Shown here in pieces: positions 35,577 to 43,506 of a stretch of DNA of 64,000 bases (the first letter of the stretch is position 1; each line of letters opens with the position of its first letter). A program made the translations under genes and the position numbers. Origin of the DNA: JAKVBH01 sp049800955. GTDB taxonomy: Bacteria; Pseudomonadota; Alphaproteobacteria; Rhodobacterales; Rhodobacteraceae. The stretch is from contig NZ_JBNAGA010000006.1 of assembly GCF_049800955.1 (NCBI RefSeq), forward strand, positions 1 to 64,000. Reading direction: 5' to 3'. The notes beneath the pieces were generated by a model. It saw only the letters and a list, made by a program, of their open reading frames with translations, was not told where the DNA came from and searched no databases.

Positions 35577-36680
35577 ATGACCTTTAAGGGTGTTTTTGTC
35601 GAAGACAACGATACAGAAGCCGTTTTTGCGAAGCAGCTATCCACCAAAGGAATTCTAGAGCTTGAACATGAGCGCCCTCGGCCAGTCTCACAACACAGCA
35701 AAGAACTTTTTGCCACCCACCCTGATATTCTTGTACTCGACTTCAGGCTGGATCTCGACCTTGGCGAAATGGATGCGAGCGAAGCCTACAAGGGCAGTGC
35801 CATGGCTCAGCAAATTCGTGACCTAGCCGTAAACGAACCACAGCATGATTTTCCCATTGTGTTGGTTTCTAGTGAAGAGAAGATTCGCGAGCAATTTGTA
35901 CCGGACCGCACTTCACATGACCTATTCGACAAGGTTTCCTCGAAAGAGCATGTTACCAATCAACGCGCCCATGTGCGACAGGAGTTGGTAAGCCTGTGCG
36001 CCGGTTACGAAACCCTTCGCGGTAAAGTCGGGGCTTTCGATATTTGCGACCTTACCGAGCTGCCTACCGATGAAGACTACGCGCTTGACTATCAAGACTT
36101 GGCTCAGGCTATGAAACGAGCTTCTGCTCCGCATCTCGTCGCTGCAGTGTTTTTAAAGCAACTTCTCGGCCGATCTGGCCCTTTAGTTGGGCTCTTCGAT
36201 GCCTGCGCTCGCCTAGGTGTCAGCAAAGACGAAGCCCCGAAGATAGCCGATATGCTCAGGGATGACGGTATCTCCTACGGTGGATTGTTTTCTGAAGGAT
36301 GGCTGCGCTTTTGGTCACATCGTTTGGACGACTTTTCACGGAAGATATTCGGAGGTAGGGCAACAGGTTTCTCGTCCGAAGAACGCGCAGAAAAACTATC
36401 AAAAGCCTGCGGCGTTGGTTTCTCTCCGGCGCTCTCTCCATGGACAGGTAAGGCTGACGAATTGATTGCATTTGCTTGTTCGTGCTGTTCAGAAGGAACT
36501 GAGATGCGGCACTCTGTCGGTGTGTTCGAAATGGAACTGCCAAGCTATTCAGTGCGTCGAAGAATCTGTTGGCGTTGCATACACGACGACAGTTATCTGC
36601 ACGCCACTCCTCCGTTTGTTATCGACGATGCCGACGCCAGCGTCGTTGAAGAAGTTAAGAAACTCGAAAAGCCGGTATAG
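35577..36680 (+). CDS. Receiver-domain protein with cysteine-rich C-terminus, unknown output
   Basis: 367 residues. Residues ~1-145 form a response-regulator receiver: acidic pair E9/D10, phospho-acceptor D55 in LVLDFRLD, Ser in IVLVSSEEK and Lys in FDKVSS. The remaining ~220 residues match no output domain I know. They end in a CSCC-x(n)-CWRC cluster (about 303-342), a likely zinc site. It starts two bases after the GHKL gene, so the two behave as sensor and regulator, though without DNA-binding helix-turn-helix. The 3' end overlaps the next gene by 53 bases. Confidence 0.8.
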   Translation: MTFKGVFVEDNDTEAVFAKQLSTKGILELEHERPRPVSQHSKELFATHPDILVLDFRLDLDLGEMDASEAYKGSAMAQQIRDLAVNEPQHDFPIVLVSSEEKIREQFVPDRTSHDLFDKVSSKEHVTNQRAHVRQELVSLCAGYETLRGKVGAFDICDLTELPTDEDYALDYQDLAQAMKRASAPHLVAAVFLKQLLGRSGPLVGLFDACARLGVSKDEAPKIADMLRDDGISYGGLFSEGWLRFWSHRLDDFSRKIFGGRATGFSSEERAEKLSKACGVGFSPALSPWTGKADELIAFACSCCSEGTEMRHSVGVFEMELPSYSVRRRICWRCIHDDSYLHATPPFVIDDADASVVEEVKKLEKPV

Positions 36681-37374
36681 TGCGTTGACAGACATAAAGG
36701 CGGCTGACGCAGGGAATGCACTTCAAGCAATCGCAAACAAGCTCAACTCGGCTCAGGTTTTAGAGCCGGAAGGGTTGAACACTCTCAATCGTGTTGCGCG
36801 TGATCTAAAATCAAAAAAGCGGAAGAAAGAATGGCCTTTGGAGGTCGATGATGGCCAACCAGTTCGCTTCAAGTTAGGGCAGACACCCGACGGAAAGAAG
36901 GTTCGTCCCAAGATCGTATTTGCCAACATCAAAGTGAACCAAGGGCTAGAAAGCAGACCACCCTTCGATTGTTTTGACCTTGCTATCGTACTAGAGGATG
37001 AGGCCCAAAAACCGCTTTCACGCTGGCACATTGATTTGGCAAACTCTACCGGTGAAGTGGTCCAATCTGGCCCGCTTTTTCATCTTCAGTTTGGAGGAAG
37101 AAACAGGGGGCAACATCGTGAGCACGACCACCCCATCAAAGAGCCCCGATGGTGCCATCCACCGATGGAACTTGCTTTGGTAAGTGAGATGCTAGTAGCG
37201 AACTTTTTTGAATCTGCATGGTTGGATTTGAGAGAAGATCAAGCTTGGTGTGCGAACATCAATCTGTTTCAAAGGCTGTGTTACGAAAGCTATCTGAATC
37301 AGTTACAGCGATGCTTAGCGACGCCGTCTGGATCAACAATTTTGAGAGACGTTTGGGCATCAAATTGGAAGTGA
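36628..37374 (+). CDS. Unknown protein, third gene of the GHKL/receiver operon
   Basis: 248 residues from ATG 36628, inside the previous gene's end. No TM helix. Conserved-looking features: a basic N-terminus, GQTPDGKKVRPKIVF, SRWHIDLAN, and a His-rich HREHDHPIKEPRWCHPPMEL segment that could bind metal or be a nuclease site. I do not recognise the family. As the last gene of a defence-like operon it could be the effector (inference). The next gene is convergent and 23 bases away. Confidence 0.65.
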   Translation: MPTPASLKKLRNSKSRYSALTDIKAADAGNALQAIANKLNSAQVLEPEGLNTLNRVARDLKSKKRKKEWPLEVDDGQPVRFKLGQTPDGKKVRPKIVFANIKVNQGLESRPPFDCFDLAIVLEDEAQKPLSRWHIDLANSTGEVVQSGPLFHLQFGGRNRGQHREHDHPIKEPRWCHPPMELALVSEMLVANFFESAWLDLREDQAWCANINLFQRLCYESYLNQLQRCLATPSGSTILRDVWASNWK

Positions 37375-37397
37375 GACACTGCCTTTTCTAAGCGCCA

Positions 37398-39167
37398 TCA
37401 TCTTTGACGGTGCTTGCGTGCCTGGCTTAAGCCAGATCGCAAAATGCTAACGTTGGTGGCTATATCCCGAACGTCCATTGCCCCGAGAATCAAACGGTCG
37501 GCAATCTGGCTCGCCTCGTCAAAGTTGCCAGTTCGCAGACACTTATCGGCCTGGCGAAAGGCCGAAAGGACTTTGTTGTGATGCACTCTTGGCAAAAGAA
37601 GTTGGATTTTCTCCGCCTCTCTGGGCTCATGTTTCAAAGCTCCCGATCCGTATGAGCGACCGACGATTTCGGCTGAGAGTTGTGAGAAAGTTGAGATTGT
37701 TGATAAAGCGATGAGGTGTTTTTCAGTATCGGTTTTTTTCGACTTAAAGTAGCCACGATGCACGGAGTTGGTGCAATTGACGGCCGCTTTGTTCAGAAGA
37801 AGCCGCGGGCCGTTATGTTGCATCACAGGGAAAAAAGCGTCAGGCAAGGAGCCGTCATCCGGTTGGCACCATACCTTGCGTTTCTTGAAAGTGGAGCAAG
37901 TATTTCTTTTTTCTATTGAGTATGTTGATAGGTAGTTAACAACCTCGTCTGATACCTTGGATACGCCGTCCCAACTAACCAGATACCCTTTGCCGCCATC
38001 CCGGATCATCTCATCGAAGTCTTCGATCCGAAAATCCAGGCCTGACGCAAAAATGAATCTCGGTAAGACAGGCTTCAAACTTGAAACTGCGAGGCCTGAC
38101 TCCATCCTTTCTTCTCTGTTTCGAAGGAAAAACCTGTTGTCGCCAGTCACCAGTCCAATCTGTACAGACAAATGATCTCCCAATTTGTGACACCGCTGGT
38201 CGGCAAGAAGCCTACTGTAAAGATCACGAGGGGCCGTGGTCAGACTGTCAAAAACAGAAGTTCCACAAGCAGACTTTGTGACTTCAGAACCTTCCATCCA
38301 CATTTGAATCTGTGAGCTTAAATCTCGCACCCCAGAACACCTCGACAGTCCTATGTCGACTTCATGACCCTTCGCCGGCTCTTCGAACTTGTCGTCAGCC
38401 AGAAGCACGACTGTTTTTTCTTCCGTACCTTCGAGAAGGAACTGTCGTTCCTGCAGCTCGAAAGCTCTTACGTTCCTGAACGCGGAAGCGATGTAGTGTC
38501 GCAAGTTGACTGAATAGTTCGCGTGCAAGAAGCTACTCGGCAGTACCCAAGCCATCCGGCCTTTAGTCGCAACATATCGGATCGAAAGGCCTACAAAGTA
38601 GGCCCAAAGGCTAGCCCGTCTGTCTAGTTGAAGCCCAAATCCTGCAAGGGTTTGTCGAGCATACTCTCGTTTGCTGGAGTCGATCTTTCGATACGGCAAG
38701 TAAGGAGGGTTGCCGATGACTGACCCGAACCTCCCAAGCCATTCATCTGGAAACCCCTGATCCAGGAAGTCGCCCTCCACAAATCTCGTCAAGTCTACCG
38801 GGCCTTCAAACAGCTTGGCCAGATGTCCGAATGCCTCTGTATCGATGTCGCAACCGTAGATCTGCTTGTCTGGAGCATTCGCACCAAGCTCAAGAAGCCG
38901 ATCACGTGCTGAACGAAGGAATCCGCAGCCTCCAAAGCTAGGTTCGAACACTTGACAGTCGTTGGTGGCGATAGCCCAAGCACATATGACGTCAGTCAAA
39001 CCATGGTGGGTATAGAATGCCCCGAGTGCTTTTTTCCGTGAACCGTAGCTGGCCTGCAAGATTCTGCCTGTCACATATGTTGAGGTTGCTCGCACACTAA
39101 ACACAAACTGAGGTGTTTGGAATTCAGAAATTCCGTATCTTCCCCAGTTTGCATCTACCGTCTTCAA
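37398..39167 (-). CDS. N6-adenine DNA methyltransferase (Eco57I-like class)
   Basis: 589 residues from TTG 39167; a GTG inside FVFSVR about 65 bases later is possible. Motif X/I region: GAFYTHHGLTDV followed by FEPSFGGCGFL (AdoMet binding). Motif IV is NPPYLPY, the amino-MTase catalytic motif. The C-terminal half is a target-recognition-like region (about 290-580). No restriction endonuclease domain is seen. The enzyme is convergent with the GHKL operon and may mark self DNA for a system in this block or be an orphan. Upstream lies a duplicated 15-base element. Confidence 0.85.
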   Translation of the reverse strand: MKTVDANWGRYGISEFQTPQFVFSVRATSTYVTGRILQASYGSRKKALGAFYTHHGLTDVICAWAIATNDCQVFEPSFGGCGFLRSARDRLLELGANAPDKQIYGCDIDTEAFGHLAKLFEGPVDLTRFVEGDFLDQGFPDEWLGRFGSVIGNPPYLPYRKIDSSKREYARQTLAGFGLQLDRRASLWAYFVGLSIRYVATKGRMAWVLPSSFLHANYSVNLRHYIASAFRNVRAFELQERQFLLEGTEEKTVVLLADDKFEEPAKGHEVDIGLSRCSGVRDLSSQIQMWMEGSEVTKSACGTSVFDSLTTAPRDLYSRLLADQRCHKLGDHLSVQIGLVTGDNRFFLRNREERMESGLAVSSLKPVLPRFIFASGLDFRIEDFDEMIRDGGKGYLVSWDGVSKVSDEVVNYLSTYSIEKRNTCSTFKKRKVWCQPDDGSLPDAFFPVMQHNGPRLLLNKAAVNCTNSVHRGYFKSKKTDTEKHLIALSTISTFSQLSAEIVGRSYGSGALKHEPREAEKIQLLLPRVHHNKVLSAFRQADKCLRTGNFDEASQIADRLILGAMDVRDIATNVSILRSGLSQARKHRQR

Positions 39168-39202
39168 AAGCCCTCTGAACGAGTTCAGAATTCAGTAATT
39201 CC
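39120..39202. repeat. Duplicated 15-base element around the methyltransferase start
   Basis: GAATTCAGAAATTCC at 39120-39134 and GAATTCAGTAATTCC at 39188-39202 differ at one base and are 68 bases apart. The first lies within the N-terminal codons, the second upstream of the TTG. Each contains GAATTC and, in the first copy, an imperfect GGAATT/AATTCC palindrome. A regulatory or recognition-site role is inferred. Confidence 0.55.
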
Positions 39203-39357
39203 TTGACCGCGCACTCGCGGCGAATGTCCGGAAACAGAGCTGCGCCCGCAGAAATGTGAGGTGACGCTCAACGTCGGCTCTGGGCCGAACCTGAGTGAGG
39301 GCGGTGCAGAGCAGAACAACGTCAGCAATACTGCCATAACGCATAATCGATCTTATG

Positions 39358-40218
39358 TTAATTTACTGAGTTGATGAACTCGGAAATCAGTTTCAAACCC
39401 ACCCTGTCTTTGGTGGCTATCAAATGGGTCTCATGTTTCTGTGGCATCTCTCGGATCGGAATCTCTTTGACGGACTTTTTGATCAGACTGCTGTTGCACA
39501 AGAACACCGCAACTCCGATACCCTGTAAGACAGCCTCGTACATCAGTGGGAACGTCGCCATCGTTACCGTTCTTTCGAGCGCAATGGCGTGAGTCCGACA
39601 GGCGTTCTCAAGCAACTTCCTCGTCAAGGATCCTCTTTCAGGAATAACCACTGTTTCTTCCTGTAGGTCTTTGAGAGATACGGATGCTTGCCCGCTCAAA
39701 GGATGCTCATTTGGACAATAAAGAACGTACTCGGCGCTCTCAATGTGAATGCGCTCCCATGCGTCGGAAACCGGTGCATCTGTGATCAAACCTACATCGG
39801 CTAGTCTGTTGCGGAGCATATTCGTCGCGGTAGACCAGTCATAAAGGCCAAAGTTCACTTGAATATTTGGAAAGCGTTGCCTGAACGTCGCGATAATCCT
39901 GAGCGCTGGTTGTGGCGCGTTGCCAATGACGTTCAAGCGCCCGTTTTTCATGGCATTGAAGCCTTCAAGCCGTTCCGACACTTCGGCGTCGAGCGACACC
40001 ATGCGGTCGGCGAGGTCATAAAACTCTTGCCCTGTGGGCGTCAGCTCCACCCCGTCTCGACCTCGGCGCAGCAGAAGCGTGCCGACGGTCTTTTCCAGAT
40101 TGCCAATATGCTGTGTGATTGTGGATTGCGTCACGCCCATACGGGTCGCTGCGGCCGAAAAGCTGCCCTCGCGGATAACATAGGCAAAAGCGATGAACTG
40201 ATGATGATTGGGGCGCAT
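39358..40218 (-). CDS. LysR-family transcriptional regulator of the Ugp-type transporter
   Basis: 286 residues from ATG 40218, with a strong AGGAGG upstream; a longer reading has no ribosome-binding site. Winged helix at residues 5-62 (GSFSAAATRMGVTQSTITQH), effector domain after it. It is divergent from the ABC transporter at 40326 across a 107-base region with two perfect palindromes, so it probably controls it. Effector unknown; a phosphate-ester or phosphonate is plausible from context. Confidence 0.88.
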   Translation of the reverse strand: MRPNHHQFIAFAYVIREGSFSAAATRMGVTQSTITQHIGNLEKTVGTLLLRRGRDGVELTPTGQEFYDLADRMVSLDAEVSERLEGFNAMKNGRLNVIGNAPQPALRIIATFRQRFPNIQVNFGLYDWSTATNMLRNRLADVGLITDAPVSDAWERIHIESAEYVLYCPNEHPLSGQASVSLKDLQEETVVIPERGSLTRKLLENACRTHAIALERTVTMATFPLMYEAVLQGIGVAVFLCNSSLIKKSVKEIPIREMPQKHETHLIATKDRVGLKLISEFINSVN

Positions 40219-40265
40219 GGAGCCTCCTTTCGCGCAACTCATAGACCCCATCGGTTTCACTAATA

Positions 40266-40283
40266 TGACGTCACAAATTTGTG
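40266..40283. promoter_or_regulatory. Two overlapping palindromes between LysR gene and ABC operon
   Basis: TGACGTCA (40266-40273) and CACAAATTTGTG (40272-40283) are both perfect palindromes that share two bases. Located between divergent starts, they are strong candidates for LysR binding. Confidence 0.55.
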
Positions 40284-40325
40284 GCTCAGCTCCGGTAGCT
40301 GTGTGGCAACGAATGGGGGAATCGC

Positions 40326-41480
40326 ATGGCTGACCTGTCGATCTCATCGGTGACCAAACGCTTTGGAGACACCGAGGTGCTGAAAGGTGTGACGCTGGAC
40401 GTCGCGGATGCGGAGTTCGTATCCCTTGTTGGGCCGTCAGGGTGCGGGAAGTCGACATTGCTGCGGATCATTGCGGGTCTTGAGGAACCGACCAGCGGCG
40501 ACATTGCGATTGATGGCAAAGGCGTCACCGGGATGCGCGCGGCGGATCGTAACCTGTCGATGGTGTTCCAATCCTATGCGCTTTATCCGCATTTGACGGT
40601 GGCCGAAAACATCGCTGTGCCTTTGCGGATGCGGTCGTTGACAGCCATGCAACGGCTGCCTTTGATCGGCCCCTTCCTGCCGGGTGCCAAAGAACAGCGA
40701 GCCGAGATCGCTTCTGCGGTGCAGGACGCAGCCGATATGCTGGAAATCGGCGCTTTGCTGGATCGCAAGCCGGGACAGCTTTCAGGCGGGCAGCGCCAAA
40801 GGGTAGCACTGGGGCGCGCTTTGGTGCGGGAACCGGCTGCGTTTCTGCTGGATGAGCCGCTGTCCAATCTTGATGCCAAGCTGCGGGTTCAGACACGGGC
40901 CGAGATCGCGCAACTGCACCGACGCCTGAACGCGACATTCATCTACGTGACCCACGATCAGGTCGAAGCGATGACAATGTCGGATCGGATCGCGGTCATG
41001 ATGGGAGGCGAGATCCTGCAGTGTGATGCGCCCAGTGTCATCTATGAAGATCCCAGCGATATCCGCGTGGCAGAGTTCATCGGCTCGCCAAAGATCAATA
41101 TTCTGCCGATCGAGCTTGCCGATGCCGAGTTGACCCTGTTTGGCCGCGTTTTGGGCCATGCCGCTGAGGCAACACAGGCTGGCATCTATCAATTGGGCCT
41201 GCGTCCCGAAGCGCTGAAACTCACGCAGGCAGAGTCGGTGATGACCGGGACTGTCACGCATATGGAGAACCTTGGGTCGGAGGTTTATGCGCAAATCGCC
41301 TTGGCGGATCAAACCTCTCGCGTGACCCTGCGTGCAGCTCCTGCTGAGCGCCACAAGCTACAACTGGGTGCCGAGATGGGCCTTGGCTTTGATCTGCGGG
41401 ACGGCCTGATTTTTGACGCGGATGGCAAGCGCCAGCGGCGCGTCGAAGTCGCCGTCAGCCATGTGCGAGAGGTGGCCTGA
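40326..41480 (+). CDS. ABC transporter ATP-binding protein (UgpC/MalK type)
   Basis: 384 residues. Walker A GPSGCGKST, signature LSGGQRQR, Walker B AFLLDEPL and a switch His in VTHDQ. The C-terminal ~130 residues are the TOBE/regulatory domain typical of MalK and UgpC. Energises import with the two permeases that follow. Compared with a typical ~360-residue MalK it has a ~20-residue insertion after the Q-loop (LTAMQRLPLIGPFLPGAKEQ). It is separated from the first permease by one base. Confidence 0.92.
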   Translation: MADLSISSVTKRFGDTEVLKGVTLDVADAEFVSLVGPSGCGKSTLLRIIAGLEEPTSGDIAIDGKGVTGMRAADRNLSMVFQSYALYPHLTVAENIAVPLRMRSLTAMQRLPLIGPFLPGAKEQRAEIASAVQDAADMLEIGALLDRKPGQLSGGQRQRVALGRALVREPAAFLLDEPLSNLDAKLRVQTRAEIAQLHRRLNATFIYVTHDQVEAMTMSDRIAVMMGGEILQCDAPSVIYEDPSDIRVAEFIGSPKINILPIELADAELTLFGRVLGHAAEATQAGIYQLGLRPEALKLTQAESVMTGTVTHMENLGSEVYAQIALADQTSRVTLRAAPAERHKLQLGAEMGLGFDLRDGLIFDADGKRQRRVEVAVSHVREVA

Positions 41481-41481
41481 C

Positions 41482-42447
41482 ATGGCCGCGATTGATGCGC
41501 CAGTTGTCGCGCGCGCGCCGAGCGAGGTGAACCGGCAGGGCCGGACGGCCTGGGGTTTGACCGCACCAGCGCTGGCATTGATGTTCTTGGTCCTTTTGGC
41601 GCCTGTAGTTGTTGCTGGTGTTTTGTCTTTCACCAACTATTCCCTTGGCAATTCCGGCTTTGACTGGGTCGGATTCAAAAATTACGATCGCCTGTTTTCC
41701 CGCTCGACTTATGAGAAAATGTTTGTTGCGACCTTTACCTACGTTGCGGTGGTGGTGCCGATCTCTGTTGCCCTGGGACTGGGAGCGGCGCTGTTGGTCA
41801 ATTCGCTCGGGCGGATTGGGGATGTCTACAAGACGATCTATTTTTTGCCGGTTATGGCGACATTGCTCGCGATGGCGATTGTTTGGGAATTCATGCTGCA
41901 CCCTACCATTGGCGTGATCAATCAAACGCTTGCACTGTCCTGCGGCTCTTTCCTTGAGGTGATCCCCTTCCTTGGCAATGGCTGCGCCGACGGCTTCCCC
42001 TTGTGGCTTGGGGATCGGGACTACGCCATCTGGGTGCTCTGTTTCATCGGCATCTGGCAGGGCTTTGGGTTTAACATGGTGCTGTATCTCGCCGGGCTGA
42101 CGGCGGTGCATCGCGAGCTTTACCATGCCGCCGAAATGGACGGTGCCAAGAGCGCTTGGGAGCGGTTTCGGCTGGTCACGTGGCCCGCGCTTGGGCCGAC
42201 AACTGTGTTTGTGGTGACGATCTCTTGCATCCGCGCCTTTCAGGTCTTTGACACGGTCGAGGCGTTCTGGCCGCAAGGGGGCGGGCCTAACAAATCCACC
42301 TATGTGATGATGTTCGCGATCTTTGAGAAAGGCGTGCAGCAGAACCTGATCGGCATCGGCTCGGCCATCACCATGCTTTTTTTGGTCTTCGTGATGTTCC
42401 TCACACTGATCCAGCGCTGGCTGGTTGAGCGGAAGGTGCATTACTGA
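41482..42447 (+). CDS. ABC permease, MalF/UgpA type
   Basis: 321 residues from ATG 41482. Six TM helices and the EAA cytoplasmic loop (AAEMDGAKSAWERFRLVTWP) identify an inner-membrane permease of the carbohydrate/glycerophosphate importer class. A periplasmic loop between helices 3 and 4 carries a cysteine pair (LSCGS and GNGCADG) not usual in UgpA. Its stop overlaps the next ATG. Confidence 0.9.
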   Translation: MAAIDAPVVARAPSEVNRQGRTAWGLTAPALALMFLVLLAPVVVAGVLSFTNYSLGNSGFDWVGFKNYDRLFSRSTYEKMFVATFTYVAVVVPISVALGLGAALLVNSLGRIGDVYKTIYFLPVMATLLAMAIVWEFMLHPTIGVINQTLALSCGSFLEVIPFLGNGCADGFPLWLGDRDYAIWVLCFIGIWQGFGFNMVLYLAGLTAVHRELYHAAEMDGAKSAWERFRLVTWPALGPTTVFVVTISCIRAFQVFDTVEAFWPQGGGPNKSTYVMMFAIFEKGVQQNLIGIGSAITMLFLVFVMFLTLIQRWLVERKVHY

Positions 42448-43409
42448 TGACGCGCGACATCTGGAAACACCTGCTCCTTGTGATCGGAGCGATCATCGTC
42501 CTGGCACCGTTCTACATGATGCTCAGCTATTCGTTTAAAAGCCCGGGCGAGATTGACCGGGGTATAGGCGGCTTCTTTGGGGCGCAAGAGATGATGGTCG
42601 ACCCGCGCTGTGTAAAGTTGCGCGACCCCAACCGTGATGAAATCGCCGCTGCTGCGCCGCAATATCCCGGCAAGTCAGATAGCGAGATCCGCAATGCCAT
42701 CATGGCGCAGGCCGAGATCGACTGTTCCATGCGCCCCGTGGTGTTCAACTATTCCAAAGCCTTCATCGAAGCGCCGCTGCTGCGGTACTTGTTGAACGGT
42801 GTGATCGTCACCGCGTCGATCTTCTTTATTCAAGTGCTGGTCGCCCTGCCTGCCGCCTATGCGCTGGCCAAGCTGAAATTCTGGGGACGTGAAGCGGTGT
42901 TCGGGCTAGTGCTCTTCTGCCTTCTGATCCCGGTCCATGCCATCGCATTGCCGCTTTACATCATGCTGGCCAAGGTCGGGCTGACCAATACCTATGCCGC
43001 GCTTGTCGTGCCATGGACGATCTCGGTTTTTGGGATATTCCTGATGCGGCAGTTCTTCATGACCGTGCCGGATGACCTGATCGATGCCGCGCGCATGGAC
43101 GGGATGACCGAGTTCGCCATCGTCTGGCGCGTGATGCTGCCTACCGCAATCCCTGCCCTGCTCGCCTTTGCCATCTTCAGCATCGTCGCCCATTGGAACG
43201 ACTATTTCTGGCCCCGCATCGTTGTCACCGGCAGCCGGGACCTGTTCACGCCTCCGCTGGGCCTGCGGGAATTCAAGGGCGATGCTGATGGATCCTTTTT
43301 CGGGCCGATGATGGCCACCGCCACCATTATCGTCACACCGCTTATCGTCGCATTTCTGGTCGCACAACGCCGCTTTATCGAGGGGATTACGCTGTCTGGA
43401 ATGAAATAG
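42447..43409 (+). CDS. ABC permease, MalG/UgpE type, with long first periplasmic loop
   Basis: 320 residues, six TM helices and an EAA loop (DAARMDGMTEFAIVWRVMLP). Between helix 1 and helix 2 is a ~75-residue periplasmic insert rich in polar residues with two cysteines (DPRCVKL and EIDCSMR). Family members mostly have shorter loops here. It probably contacts the binding protein. A hairpin follows the stop. Confidence 0.9.
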   Translation: MTRDIWKHLLLVIGAIIVLAPFYMMLSYSFKSPGEIDRGIGGFFGAQEMMVDPRCVKLRDPNRDEIAAAAPQYPGKSDSEIRNAIMAQAEIDCSMRPVVFNYSKAFIEAPLLRYLLNGVIVTASIFFIQVLVALPAAYALAKLKFWGREAVFGLVLFCLLIPVHAIALPLYIMLAKVGLTNTYAALVVPWTISVFGIFLMRQFFMTVPDDLIDAARMDGMTEFAIVWRVMLPTAIPALLAFAIFSIVAHWNDYFWPRIVVTGSRDLFTPPLGLREFKGDADGSFFGPMMATATIIVTPLIVAFLVAQRRFIEGITLSGMK

Positions 43410-43429
43410 GGTGGGTTCGCTCCCACCCT
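43408..43429 (+). promoter_or_regulatory. Intra-operon hairpin before the binding-protein gene
   Basis: AGGGTGGG (43408-43415), a six-base loop TTCGCT and CCCACCCT (43422-43429) form a perfect 8-bp stem. A smaller GCCC/GGGC hairpin follows near 43437. No U-tract, so it probably protects or separates transcripts to allow higher binding-protein level. Confidence 0.5.
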
Positions 43430-43506
43430 ACTCGTCGCCCTTTCGGGCTTATTACCGGGGTCTGCCAATCGCCAAACCGTCAGCCCCAACAACTGGAGTA
43501 GATGTA

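Noticed and set aside
33262..37374. Identification of the GHKL operon with a named defence system (for example Detocs, DISARM or BREX)
   Set aside because: Detocs has a phosphorylase-type effector, DISARM needs a helicase and phospholipase-D protein, and BREX needs PglZ/BrxC. None of these is present.
41455..42441. Long minus-strand reading opposite the first permease
   Set aside because: His/Gln/Arg-rich translation that mirrors the TM-rich permease on the other strand; a shadow.
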